Positions 9,810 through 18,695 of a stretch of DNA of 34,051 bases are shown here, piece by piece. Every line of letters begins with the position of its first letter. The first letter of the stretch is position 1. The notes under the pieces are model-generated. The model had not been told where the DNA came from. It saw only the letters and a list, made by a program, of their open reading frames with translations, and did not search any database. The stretch comes from an uncultured delta proteobacterium (GTDB lineage: Bacteria; Myxococcota_A; Polyangia; Polyangiales; JADJMO01). The position numbers and the translations under genes were made by a program. The stretch is taken from contig CAIXWQ010001303.1 in assembly GCA_903923175.1 (NCBI GenBank), positions 1 through 34,051 of the forward strand, in the 5' to 3' direction.

Positions 9810-10388
9810 CTAGTCGTCCAATCCGAGCCCCTCGAGGATCCTCGGCGTGTGCTTCTCGACCCGTGCGGTCCGCGTCTCGGGCTTCTTCGGCTGCGAGAAG
9901 TGGAGGATGTAGGCCCGCTGTCGACCCGGCGTCAGCGCAGCGAAGGCCGCCTTCAGCTTGCGATTCCCGGCGAGCGCAGACGCGAGCTCCTCGGGCAGCT
10001 CGTGGTCCTCGGTCTTCTTGCGCGCGACCTTCAGCCCGGCGCGCTCGACCTCGATCGCTTCGCGCAGGTAGGCGTTCAGCGTCTTCTCGAGCTTGGTCAC
10101 CTCGGCGACGCTCGTGAACCGGACCTGCCGGGCCGACTGCACGTTCTTCGTCTGTTGGACGAGGACGCCTTTGGCATCCTTCAGGAGCGCGCCCTTGTGG
10201 AACAGGATGGCGCAGTACGCCTTGAAGCCGTGGATGAGGGCGACGTTCTTCCCCTCGAGCGCGTAGCAGGGCTGGCCCCACTTCAGATCTTCCGTCAGCC
10301 CGCTGGCCAGGAGGATCTCGCGGAGCTTCTCGAACGGCGCGCGCCACGCGTCCTGCCGCTTCATGAATGCATCGACCTTCGCGTTCAC
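9810..10388 (-). CDS. DUF1801/YdeI-like (OmdA) family protein
   Basis: GTG start with upstream GGGAGGT; AFMKRQDAWRAPFEKLREILLASGLTEDLKWGQPCYALEGKNVALIHGFKAYCAILFHKGALL and C-terminal PGRQRAYILHFSQPKKPETRTARVEKHTPRILEG. Confidence 0.8.
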   Translation of the reverse strand: MNAKVDAFMKRQDAWRAPFEKLREILLASGLTEDLKWGQPCYALEGKNVALIHGFKAYCAILFHKGALLKDAKGVLVQQTKNVQSARQVRFTSVAEVTKLEKTLNAYLREAIEVERAGLKVARKKTEDHELPEELASALAGNRKLKAAFAALTPGRQRAYILHFSQPKKPETRTARVEKHTPRILEGLGLDD

Positions 10389-10705
10389 CGCTACCTCCCA
10401 GGTGCTGCCCCGCGGCGAGCATACCCAGAAATCGATCGGCCCTCCGCGGACGCACCGGCGGGCTACCCCTCGTCGTGACGCGCCGGCTCGAAAAGAACGC
10501 GCGGAGCGCGATCCGCTGCTGCGCGGGGCGCGCCGACCTCGCGATCCGAGAGTCGAGGCGCCCACGAGTCGCCGGCGCATCGTCGCGTGTAGCGCGAGAC
10601 GATGCGCCCGTGCCGCCGTCTCGCGGGGAGACACTCACTCTCGCGACGACTTGTCTGGCAATTGTCCTATATCGCATTGCCGATGAAGAGCGTAGGACTT
10701 CGGCT

Positions 10706-12436
10706 ATGGAGAAGGTCGTTCGCGGAGCGTCGACGGCGGGCTCCGACACACCGCCGACTCCTACTTCCGAGTCGATCCATTCGCTCCAGTCAATCCCTTC
10801 GCTCCATTCGCCCGCGAGCACGCGCGACGAGCTGGCCCGGGCGCTCGAGCGGCTTCATGTGAGCGAGGCCGCGCTGCGCGAGAGCGAGCGGTGGCTCGCG
10901 GCGATCGTCGACTCCACCGTCGACGCGATCATCTCGCTCGACGACTCGCAGCGGATCGTCGGCTTCAATCGGAGCGCGGAGCGGATCTTCGGTCCGCCCG
11001 CCGCGGACATGCTCGGGCGCTCGCTCGACGCGCTGCTGCCCGCTCGATTCCGCGAAGGGCACGCCGGCATGGTCGCCGATTACACCGAGCACGGCGCGTC
11101 GGCGCGCCACATGGGCGCGGCGCGCGTGACGGGGCTTCGCGCCGACGGCCGCGAATTCCCCGCGAGCGCGTGCATCTCCCGCTCGACCTCGGGCGGCCGT
11201 CGCCTGACGACGGTCGTGCTGCGCGACGAGGAGGAGCTCGCTCGCGCCGAAGACGCGAACAAGGATCTCACCTCGCAGCTTCACCATCGACAGCGCCTCG
11301 AGGCCCTCGGCACGCTCGCGGGAGGGGTCGCGCACGACTTCAACAACATCCTGATGGCGATCGGCGGCAACCTCGACCTCGCCGAGGCGGACGCACCACG
11401 CCACTCGCTCGTCGCGGAGAGCCTCGGTGAAATCCGGCGCGCGAGCGAGCGCGGCGCGGCGCTGGTGAAGCAGATCCTGGCGTTCAGCCGCAAGCGCCCG
11501 GCGGAGCCCCCCGCGGTCGTCGAGCTCGGCTCCGTCGTACGCGATGCGGTGCGGCTGCTCCGCGCGGCGCTGCCCCCACGGGTGAGCCTACGACTCGAGA
11601 TCGCCCCAGAAACCCCTGCGGTACGGATGCCTCCGACGCAGATCGAGCAGGTCGCGATGAACCTGTGCACCAACGCGTGGCACGCCGTCGGCGCTGCGGG
11701 CGTCGTCCGCGTATCCGTCGAGGCCGCGCTCGTTGCCGCCGATTCCGCTGCGGCGCGCCGAGGTCTCACGCCAGGAGCATTCGCTCGTCTCCGCGTGAGC
11801 GACGAAGGCTGCGGCATGGATCGCGAGACGCTCGATCGCATCTTCGAGCCCTTCTTCACCACGAAGCCACAAGGTGAGGGGACCGGCCTCGGACTCGCCG
11901 TCGTACACGGCATCGTCACGAGCCACGGGGGAGCGATTCTGGTCGAGAGTCAACCGGGCGTCGGCTCCACGTTCGAGGTCTACCTCCCCGCTAGCGAATT
12001 CCCGACGAAGCCGCCGTCTCCTCCGCCCGAGCAGCCGACGAAAGACGCCCCCGGACGTGGCTTGATCCTGGTCGTGGACGACGAGCCGACGGTCGCGATC
12101 GCGTGGAGCCGGATGCTCGAACGCGCAGGGTTCGAGGTCGTGACCGCCGTCGACGCCTCCGTCGCCATCGAGACCCTCGCCGCGCGGCACGGCGAGCTCG
12201 CGCTGCTCCTCACGGACCTGAGCATGCCGCGGCACGACGGCGTAGCGCTCGCGCGCGAGGCGAACCGCCTGGACCCCGCGCTGCCCGTCGTGTTCGCGAC
12301 CTGCTTCGCGACGCCCGGGCTGGCGACGCGCGTTTCGGCATTCAACGTGCGGGAGGTGCTGGCCAAGCCGCTCGCCCTCCGCGATCTCGTCGAGGCGGTC
12401 TCGCGCCACGCGCGGCGCGTCCGCGTCCTCTCTTGA
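10706..12436 (+). CDS. Hybrid sensor histidine kinase (PAS, HisKA, HATPase, receiver)
   Basis: PAS (IVDSTVDAIISLDDSQRIVGFNRSAERIFG), H-box LGTLAGGVAHDFNNIL, ATPase motifs, C-terminal receiver ILVVDDEPTV...LLLTDLSMPRHDG; start at MEKVV preferred over the longer ORF start. Confidence 0.9.
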   Translation: MEKVVRGASTAGSDTPPTPTSESIHSLQSIPSLHSPASTRDELARALERLHVSEAALRESERWLAAIVDSTVDAIISLDDSQRIVGFNRSAERIFGPPAADMLGRSLDALLPARFREGHAGMVADYTEHGASARHMGAARVTGLRADGREFPASACISRSTSGGRRLTTVVLRDEEELARAEDANKDLTSQLHHRQRLEALGTLAGGVAHDFNNILMAIGGNLDLAEADAPRHSLVAESLGEIRRASERGAALVKQILAFSRKRPAEPPAVVELGSVVRDAVRLLRAALPPRVSLRLEIAPETPAVRMPPTQIEQVAMNLCTNAWHAVGAAGVVRVSVEAALVAADSAAARRGLTPGAFARLRVSDEGCGMDRETLDRIFEPFFTTKPQGEGTGLGLAVVHGIVTSHGGAILVESQPGVGSTFEVYLPASEFPTKPPSPPPEQPTKDAPGRGLILVVDDEPTVAIAWSRMLERAGFEVVTAVDASVAIETLAARHGELALLLTDLSMPRHDGVALAREANRLDPALPVVFATCFATPGLATRVSAFNVREVLAKPLALRDLVEAVSRHARRVRVLS

Positions 12437-12650
12437 GAGCCACGCGGCCCGCGCCGTAGGCTCCCACGGCTCGCCCAGAGTGGGCTCTCGCACGTTCCGA
12501 GGCCGACCACGCGCCCACAGGCGTTGCACCCCCGAAGTCGCGGCGCGCGAAGGCTACGGGTCACACGTCGCAATCGCCCGATCGAGTGCGGCAGACGGCC
12601 TCGCGCTGCGGCCAAGCGGTTCAGCGACGTTCGCGTGCTGCAGGCCGTCC

Positions 12651-12983
12651 TCAGTCCCCGTCCGAAGGCACTGGATCGAAGAGTACGCGCAGCACGCGCA
12701 GCGCGGTCCGCTGCTGCGCGACGTCGCATCCGTCGATGAAGCCGTCGAGCTCGGCGCGCTCGTTCGTCGCCGCGGTCACCACCACGGCGAGCATTCCGGA
12801 CACCGAGAGGCCGAGTCCGCGAGCCAGCTTCGAGACCGTATCGAGCGTAGGCGAGTACCGCGCCTTCTCCAGCCGTCGAACTGCGTCCACCGAGACCTCG
12901 CTCCGCGCCGCGAGCCCCCCCTGCGTGAGCCCCCGCTCCAAGCGGAGGCTGCGGAGGCGCTCGGCGAACACTCTTCTGACCAC
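12651..12983 (-). CDS. XRE-family helix-turn-helix transcriptional regulator
   Basis: 110 aa; FAERLRSLRLERGLTQGGLAARSEVSVDAVRRLEKARYSPTLDTVSKLARGLGLSVSGML. Confidence 0.85.
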   Translation of the reverse strand: MVRRVFAERLRSLRLERGLTQGGLAARSEVSVDAVRRLEKARYSPTLDTVSKLARGLGLSVSGMLAVVVTAATNERAELDGFIDGCDVAQQRTALRVLRVLFDPVPSDGD

Positions 12984-13152
12984 ACGATCTCCCGTGAGAG
13001 GCCCGGTCCCTCACCGCCCAGGAAGCAGGACCTACCCGTCTTCCAGTACAGCAACTCTCGCCCCTCTCCCGCCAGCAAGCCAGCGGTTTCACGAGCGGGC
13101 GCATCGTCGTGTGCCTACATGCCAATGCGCCCTGACCTCGAGCGAGCTGAGT

Positions 13153-13166
13153 ACATCGGCCGATGT
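13153..13166. promoter_or_regulatory. Perfect 14-bp palindrome ACATCGGCCGATGT, candidate operator
   Basis: Sequence equals its own reverse complement; lies in the noncoding gap between the XRE gene and the che cluster. Confidence 0.4.
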
Positions 13167-13634
13167 CAGTCGACCGTGACTGGGCACGCCCACCACGACT
13201 CGAACCACGAATACGTCTGTGGAGTATCGAGGCGCATGATGCCGGACCTGCGTGCACGAGGCGCCGCACGCCCGGCGAACCATCCCGATCGGACTGCACG
13301 ATTCGCCGCTCAATGGGATTCTCGAATGGGTCACTCTCGACGCTCGATCCCCGTGTGAATTTGCTTCGCACACGAGAATCGACGTCCGGGAATCGAGCAT
13401 TTCAAGTCGCCTACACGGCCGTCTCGATACCCAGGAGTGGCCGACTCGACGCCGCGCGCGCTGCGCCTGAGTGGGCTTAAGTTCTGCCCGCCTCGACCGG
13501 AACAGATTGAGACGGCGAGGCCGCGGCGACGTGTCCCGGAGCTGCGTCGCGCGTCCAGGCGCGCCCCTCGCGCGCTCACAACCCCAAGCAGACGCGAGCC
13601 CGACGTCGGACGTCGGCAAGGAGATCGTATCCCG

Positions 13635-15617
13635 ATGGCCAACACTTCCTCCGACGGCCACGCGCGCCGTCGTTCCGGCGACCGCGCGATGGCTGCCCCC
13701 AGGTCGACGACGACCTCCGCAGCGATCCACTCCAACGGCGTGAACGCCGACATCGAGCAAGACCGCGCGGCCGCGCGCAAGCTCGCCGAGGAGAAGGCGC
13801 GCGCGCGGACGCTGGCGCGGGCGCAGGCGGTGGCCGAGAAGCTCGGGGCCGCGACCGCGCAGGTCTCGTCGTCGATCCAGGAGGCGTCCGGCGCCATCCA
13901 CGAGCTCGAGAAGACCGTCCAGCAGATCGCCGCTGGCGCGCGCGAGGCCTCCGCGGCCGCCGACGAGTCGCGCTCGGCGATCAACGAGATCGAGAAGGCC
14001 GCACAGCAGGCGAACAAGAACTCGGCCTCGTCGATGGAGCAGGTCAACGTGCTCCAGCAGCTGGTCGCGGCGTCCACGGCCGACATCAACACGCTCATCC
14101 AGGGGGTCGGCGAGTCGGCGCAGGCGAACATCGAGTCGGCCCGGATGATCGGCGAGCTCGAGAAGCTCTCCGACGAGATCGGCAAGATCGTGCACGCGGT
14201 CGCCCGCATCGCCGATCAGACGAACCTGCTGGCGCTCAACGCGGCCATCGAGGCGGCGCGCGCCGGCGAGCACGGCAAGGGTTTCGCCGTCGTCGCCGAC
14301 GAGGTCCGCAACCTCGCGGAGCGCAGCGAGAAGAGCGCGCGCGGGATCCAGGACGTCGTCAACGAGATCCAGGGGCAGGTCAAGGTCGTCGCCGCCGACA
14401 CCGAGAAGGCCGGAAACCGGGCCGTCGAGGAGGTCGAGAAGGCCAAGGCGATCACGCGCGATCTCGCGCAGGTCGCGACCGACATGGGCGTGATCCGCGA
14501 TGGCTGCGAGGTCATCGCGTCGAACGCGGTGCAGGCGGTTGCCGGCGCCAAGCAATACCTGGCCGGCTCCGAGCAGGTCGCGTCGGCCGCCGAGGAGGCC
14601 TCGTCCGCGTGCGAGGAGAGCCTCCGCTCGGTGCAGGAGCAGGCCAAGGCCTACAACGAGATGTCCGACGCGGCCGGCTCGATGGCCGATCTCGCCGACG
14701 AGCTCAAGACCTCGACGAACGCGCAGAAGTCGGCCGAGGAGCTCGCGGCGTCGGCCGAGGAGCTCTCGGCGAACACCGACGAGGTCAAGGCCGCGGCCGG
14801 GCAGATCGCCACCGCGATCGATCAGATCCAGAAGGCCGCGGGGATCCAGGCCAAGGCGGCCGAGCAGTCGAAGGACCTCGGCAACCAGCTGCAGGCCGCG
14901 GCGGCCGCGATGGGCGGGCGCGCGAAGGCGAGCACCGAGAAGGCCGAGGCGATCAAGACCCTGTTGCAGAGCAACAAGGTCAACGTCGACGCGCTCATCG
15001 CCAACGTCGGCTCCGCGGCCCAGGCCGCCTTGGGCTCGGCGAAGAACGTGAAGGAGCTCGAGGAGCGCACGCGTCGCATCGACAAGATCGTCGACGCCAT
15101 CGTGATGGTCACGGTGCAGACGAACATGCTCGCGGTGAACGGCAACGTCGAAGCGGCGCGCGCCGGCGAGTACGGCCGCGGCTTCTCCGTGGTCGCGGGC
15201 GACATCCGCTCGCTCTCGAACGAGAGCAGCGAGAACGCCGATCGGATCAAGGATCTCGTCCGCCAGGTCCAGGCCCAGATCCAGCGCGTGGCGACCGACA
15301 TCGAGCTCGCCGGCAAGACCGCGCTCGCCGAGGTCACCAAGGCCAAGGTCGTCACGGCGAACCTCGAGCGCATGGCCACCGACGTGGGGCGCGTGCAGCA
15401 GGCGATCCAGGAGATCGGCACCGGCGCGCAGGAGTCGGCCAAGGCGCTCGAGGAGGCCGGCAAGGCGGCCGACCAGATCAGCGCGGCGGCGCAGGAGACC
15501 GCGAAGGCGACCGAAGAGGCCGCCACCGCCGGCGAGCAGGCCTCGAAGGCGGCGCAGCAGATCGCGCAGGCCGTCGAGGAGATCGCCTCGCAGGCCGACG
15601 ATCTGCAGCACGGCTGA
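13635..15617 (+). CDS. Soluble methyl-accepting chemotaxis-like protein with two MCP hairpin tips (double signalling domain)
   Basis: 660 aa, no TM segment. Tip 1 [40 protein letters not shown] (14208-14327); tip 2 [42 protein letters not shown] (15102-15227); Ala/Glu-rich coiled coil elsewhere. AAGGAG upstream of ATG 13635. Confidence 0.9.
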   Translation: MANTSSDGHARRRSGDRAMAAPRSTTTSAAIHSNGVNADIEQDRAAARKLAEEKARARTLARAQAVAEKLGAATAQVSSSIQEASGAIHELEKTVQQIAAGAREASAAADESRSAINEIEKAAQQANKNSASSMEQVNVLQQLVAASTADINTLIQGVGESAQANIESARMIGELEKLSDEIGKIVHAVARIADQTNLLALNAAIEAARAGEHGKGFAVVADEVRNLAERSEKSARGIQDVVNEIQGQVKVVAADTEKAGNRAVEEVEKAKAITRDLAQVATDMGVIRDGCEVIASNAVQAVAGAKQYLAGSEQVASAAEEASSACEESLRSVQEQAKAYNEMSDAAGSMADLADELKTSTNAQKSAEELAASAEELSANTDEVKAAAGQIATAIDQIQKAAGIQAKAAEQSKDLGNQLQAAAAAMGGRAKASTEKAEAIKTLLQSNKVNVDALIANVGSAAQAALGSAKNVKELEERTRRIDKIVDAIVMVTVQTNMLAVNGNVEAARAGEYGRGFSVVAGDIRSLSNESSENADRIKDLVRQVQAQIQRVATDIELAGKTALAEVTKAKVVTANLERMATDVGRVQQAIQEIGTGAQESAKALEEAGKAADQISAAAQETAKATEEAATAGEQASKAAQQIAQAVEEIASQADDLQHG

Positions 15618-15637
15618 CCGCCACCCGCGAGACCAAC

Positions 15638-17503
15638 ATGTCAGAGCAGCTCACCCGCTCCCAAGACCTCTCGGCGCACCTGGAAGAGAACCAAGTGGTG
15701 ACCTTCTTCCTCGGCGACGAGGAGTTCGGCTTCGACATCATGTCCGTGCAGGAGATCATCCGGCAGCCCACGCTGTGCCGGATCCCGATGGCCCCCGACT
15801 ACGTCGAGGGGGTCGCGAACCTCCGGGGCACGGTCCTCCCGGTCATCGACACCCGCACGCGCTTCGGCATGCGGCGCGAGACCGACACCGACGGCACGCG
15901 CGTGCTCGTCCTCGACGTCGACGGCCACAAGACCGGCCTGCGCGTCGACCGCGTGCGGCAGGTGACGCGCATCCAGCGAGGAGAGATGGAGGCGCCACCG
16001 GCGATCATCCGGGGCGGAGGGTCCTCCGAATACCTGAAGGGGGTCGCCAAGCTCGAGGGCGGCAAGCGGATCATCATGTCGCTGAACCCCCACGCGATCT
16101 GCAAGGTCGAGATCGCGGCGCTGGCCGAGACGCTCGCCAAAGAGGGGGCGGCGGCCGACCACGCGCCCTCTCTCGCGAGGACCGCGGGCGCCGACGCCGG
16201 CGATCAGTCGGTCGCGCAGATCGTCTCGTTCACCCTCGGGGCGGAGGAGTTCGCCTTCCCGATGGAGCACGTCCGGGAGATCCTGCGCGTCGAGCGGCCG
16301 AACGAGGTCCCCGACACCCCCGAGTACGTGCTCGGGATCGTCACCGTGCGGGGGAACATCCTGCCGGTGATCGACCTGCGCATCTTGCTCGGGCTCTCGA
16401 CGCTCGACGCGGAGGTCACGGCCACGGCGGCGCGCGCCCGAGCGGGCTTCCGTGCCTGGTTCGACGCGGTCACGGCCCAATGCCAGGGCGAGACCGCGCG
16501 CAGCACCGCGACCAGCGGCCTCGACGAGCTCCGCGCCTGGCACGCCGGCTTCTCGACCGCCAGCGAGACGCTGATGGAGGTCGTGAGCCAGATCCGGGTC
16601 GCCGGCGACAAGGTCCTCCGCGGGCTGCAGCAGACCCACGAGGCCAACCGCGGCGCGCGCGAGGTGTTCGGCGGCGAAGTGGCCCCGCACGCGGCCGACG
16701 TCGTCCGGCTCCTCACGGAGTTCGAAGGGAAGGTGAAGGCGAACATCTCCGAGGATCAGCGTCTGGTCGTCGTGCAGTCGCACGGGACGCTCTTGGCGCT
16801 GCTGGTCGATCGCGTCCGCGAGGTGCTGAACGTCCCCAAGCGGCTGATCGATCCGCCGCCGCGACTCTCGACCGCGGACGCGAGCGAGGTCGCCGGGGTG
16901 GCCAGGCTCGAGGAGGGCAAGCGGCTGATCATGCTGCTCGACGCGAACAACCTCGTGCAGCGGGACGCGCTCGGCTCGCTCGATCAGCAAGGCGGCGTCG
17001 AGGAGCAGGTCCGGCGGGCCAAGGAGGGGAGCGCCATGGAGCGTGGAACGACCGATCGCGACGGCGGTGCGCTCCTCGAGCGGCAGTTCGTGACGTTCCG
17101 CCTCGCCGACGGCGAGTACGGCATTCCGATCGAGCAGATCCAGGAGATCGATCGCACCTCGAAGATGACCAAGATCCCGAAGTCGGCCGACTACGTCGAC
17201 GGGATCACCAACCTGCGTGGCGAGGTCATTCCGGTGATCAACGCGCGCAAGCGGTTCGGCCTGCCGATGAAGGAGGTCGACGAGCAGACTCGCGTCATCA
17301 TCCTCGAGATCGACGGCAACAAGACCGGCCTCTTGGTCGACTCGGTCCGCCAGGTGCTCAACCAGGCGCAGAAGGACATCGCGGCCCCCCCGGCCTCGAT
17401 CTCGGGCGGCGTCGATCGGCAGTTCATCTCCGGGATCGGCAAGGCCGACAACGGCAAGCGGATGATCGTCCTGCTCGACGTCGCGAAGGTCCTGAAGGAG
17501 TGA
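15638..17503 (+). CDS. Triple-CheW-domain protein; second CheW domain interrupted by a helical insertion
   Basis: 621 aa; three CheW signatures: VVTFFLGDEEFGFDIMSVQEI...GVANLRGTVLPVID; IVSFTLGAEEFAFPMEHVREI...GIVTVRGNILPVID; FVTFRLADGEYGIPIEQIQEI...GITNLRGEVIPVIN. Confidence 0.92.
   Translation: MSEQLTRSQDLSAHLEENQVVTFFLGDEEFGFDIMSVQEIIRQPTLCRIPMAPDYVEGVANLRGTVLPVIDTRTRFGMRRETDTDGTRVLVLDVDGHKTGLRVDRVRQVTRIQRGEMEAPPAIIRGGGSSEYLKGVAKLEGGKRIIMSLNPHAICKVEIAALAETLAKEGAAADHAPSLARTAGADAGDQSVAQIVSFTLGAEEFAFPMEHVREILRVERPNEVPDTPEYVLGIVTVRGNILPVIDLRILLGLSTLDAEVTATAARARAGFRAWFDAVTAQCQGETARSTATSGLDELRAWHAGFSTASETLMEVVSQIRVAGDKVLRGLQQTHEANRGAREVFGGEVAPHAADVVRLLTEFEGKVKANISEDQRLVVVQSHGTLLALLVDRVREVLNVPKRLIDPPPRLSTADASEVAGVARLEEGKRLIMLLDANNLVQRDALGSLDQQGGVEEQVRRAKEGSAMERGTTDRDGGALLERQFVTFRLADGEYGIPIEQIQEIDRTSKMTKIPKSADYVDGITNLRGEVIPVINARKRFGLPMKEVDEQTRVIILEIDGNKTGLLVDSVRQVLNQAQKDIAAPPASISGGVDRQFISGIGKADNGKRMIVLLDVAKVLKE
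17021..17503 (+). other. Putative internal translation start giving a stand-alone 155-aa CheW (RBS 17021-17027, ATG 17036)
   Basis: AAGGAGG, 8-nt spacer, ATG in frame with the triple-CheW ORF; downstream product MERGTTDRDGGALLERQFVTFRLADGEYG... is a complete CheW domain. Confidence 0.45.
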
Positions 17504-17511
17504 GCCGCGGG

Positions 17512-17553
17512 TCGGTCGAGCTCGGATCCTCAGCTGGATTCGAGCTCGACCGA
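17512..17553 (+). promoter_or_regulatory. Intercistronic hairpin, 18-bp stem and 6-nt loop
   Basis: TCGGTCGAGCTCGGATCC-TCAGCT-GGATTCGAGCTCGACCGA; arms are complementary at all positions with one G-U wobble. Confidence 0.8.
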
Positions 17554-17577
17554 GGCCGACTTCGGAGAAGCGTTCCC

Positions 17578-18681
17578 ATGTGTCCGTTCCACGACAAGCC
17601 GAAGATTCGAGTCCTGATCGCCGACGACTCGGCGCTCATGCGACGCACGCTCCGGCGCGTCCTCGAGGACGACTCCGACTTCGAGGTGATCGACACCGCC
17701 CGCGACGGCGAGGACGCCGTGGCGAAGGCGCGCGAGCTGAGACCCGACGTGGTGTCGATGGACATCAACATGCCGAAGCTCGACGGCATCTCGGCGCTGC
17801 AGCTGATCATCAGCGAGGGGATCTGCCCGGTGGTCATGCTGTCGAGCCTGACGCAGCACGGCGCCGTCGCGACGTTCGAGTCTCTCGAGCTCGGCGCCTT
17901 CGACTTCGTCGCCAAGCCCGGCGGCACCGTCTCCGCCGAGCTCGGCTCGGTTGCACGCGACCTCCGCGCCAAGCTCAAGGCGGCCGCGAGCTCGCGCAGC
18001 CTCGATCGAGCGGGTCGGCGGACGCGGGCCGAGCGTGTCCGGCGCGTCACCCGTGAAGCGCGAGAGCTCCCGCCCGGGCCCAAGCTCGCGCTCCCCGAGC
18101 GCGCGGCCCCGTCGGACATGAAGGTCGTGGCCATCGGCATCTCCACCGGCGGGCCGGCCACGATCATGGAGGTGCTGCCGGCGATTCCGCACGACGTCAA
18201 CGCCGCCTTCTTCCTGGTCCAGCACATGCCCGGGAGCTTCACTGGCCCCTTCGCGCGCCGGCTCGACGAGACGTGCCAGCTGCACGTCGAGGAGGCCGCC
18301 GCGGGCGTCGAGGTTCGCCCCGGCTGCTGCTACGTGGCCCGCGGCGAGTACCAGATGACGGTGCACCGAGCCGCGAACGGGCGCGCCCTGCTCCGCACGC
18401 CCACCAAGCCCGACACGCTCTTCAAGCCGTCGGTCGACGTCATGATGGAGTCGGTGCTGGCGGCGTACGGCGCGAGCACGATCGGCGTGCTGATGACCGG
18501 CATCGGCGACGACGGCGCGAACGCGATGGTGAAGATCAAGCAGGCCGGCGGCTACACGATCGCCGAGAGTGAAGAGACCGCGGTCGTGTACGGAATGCCC
18601 CGGGAGGCGATCGAGCGCGGGGGCGCGAACGTCGTGCTGGCGAGCTGGGACGTTGCGAAGGCCATCCTGCGTCGACTCTAG
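17578..18681 (+). CDS. cheB: Chemotaxis response regulator protein-glutamate methylesterase CheB
   Basis: Receiver (VLIADDSALMRRTL...VVSMDINMPKLDG) plus methylesterase domain (IGISTGGPATI, FFLVQHMPGSFTGPFARRLD, GVLMTGIGDDGANAM). Confidence 0.95.
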   Translation: MCPFHDKPKIRVLIADDSALMRRTLRRVLEDDSDFEVIDTARDGEDAVAKARELRPDVVSMDINMPKLDGISALQLIISEGICPVVMLSSLTQHGAVATFESLELGAFDFVAKPGGTVSAELGSVARDLRAKLKAAASSRSLDRAGRRTRAERVRRVTREARELPPGPKLALPERAAPSDMKVVAIGISTGGPATIMEVLPAIPHDVNAAFFLVQHMPGSFTGPFARRLDETCQLHVEEAAAGVEVRPGCCYVARGEYQMTVHRAANGRALLRTPTKPDTLFKPSVDVMMESVLAAYGASTIGVLMTGIGDDGANAMVKIKQAGGYTIAESEETAVVYGMPREAIERGGANVVLASWDVAKAILRRL

Positions 18682-18695
18682 AGACTCGAGGTCCT

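Noticed and set aside
12435-12489. GAGAGCC...GGCTCTC inverted repeat after the histidine kinase as an intrinsic terminator
   Set aside because: Only 7 bp, distant arms and no T tract; not convincing as a terminator.
13089-15611. 840-aa minus-strand ORF opposite the MCP
   Set aside because: Antisense artefact of high GC; Leu/Arg/Gly-rich with no recognisable domain, while the plus strand encodes clear MCP motifs.
14609-15637. N-terminal extension of the CheW ORF ([14 protein letters not shown]...)
   Set aside because: Overlaps the MCP in another frame; CheW homology begins at ATG 15638.
16400-16755. Insertion in CheW2 as a canonical CZB zinc-binding domain
   Set aside because: The HxW...CxGxW...HxxxH motif is not present; only isolated Cys and His residues, so CZB is not claimed.
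15775-17577. N-terminal extension of the CheB ORF
   Set aside because: Out-of-frame reading of CheW; the receiver domain begins just after ATG 17578.
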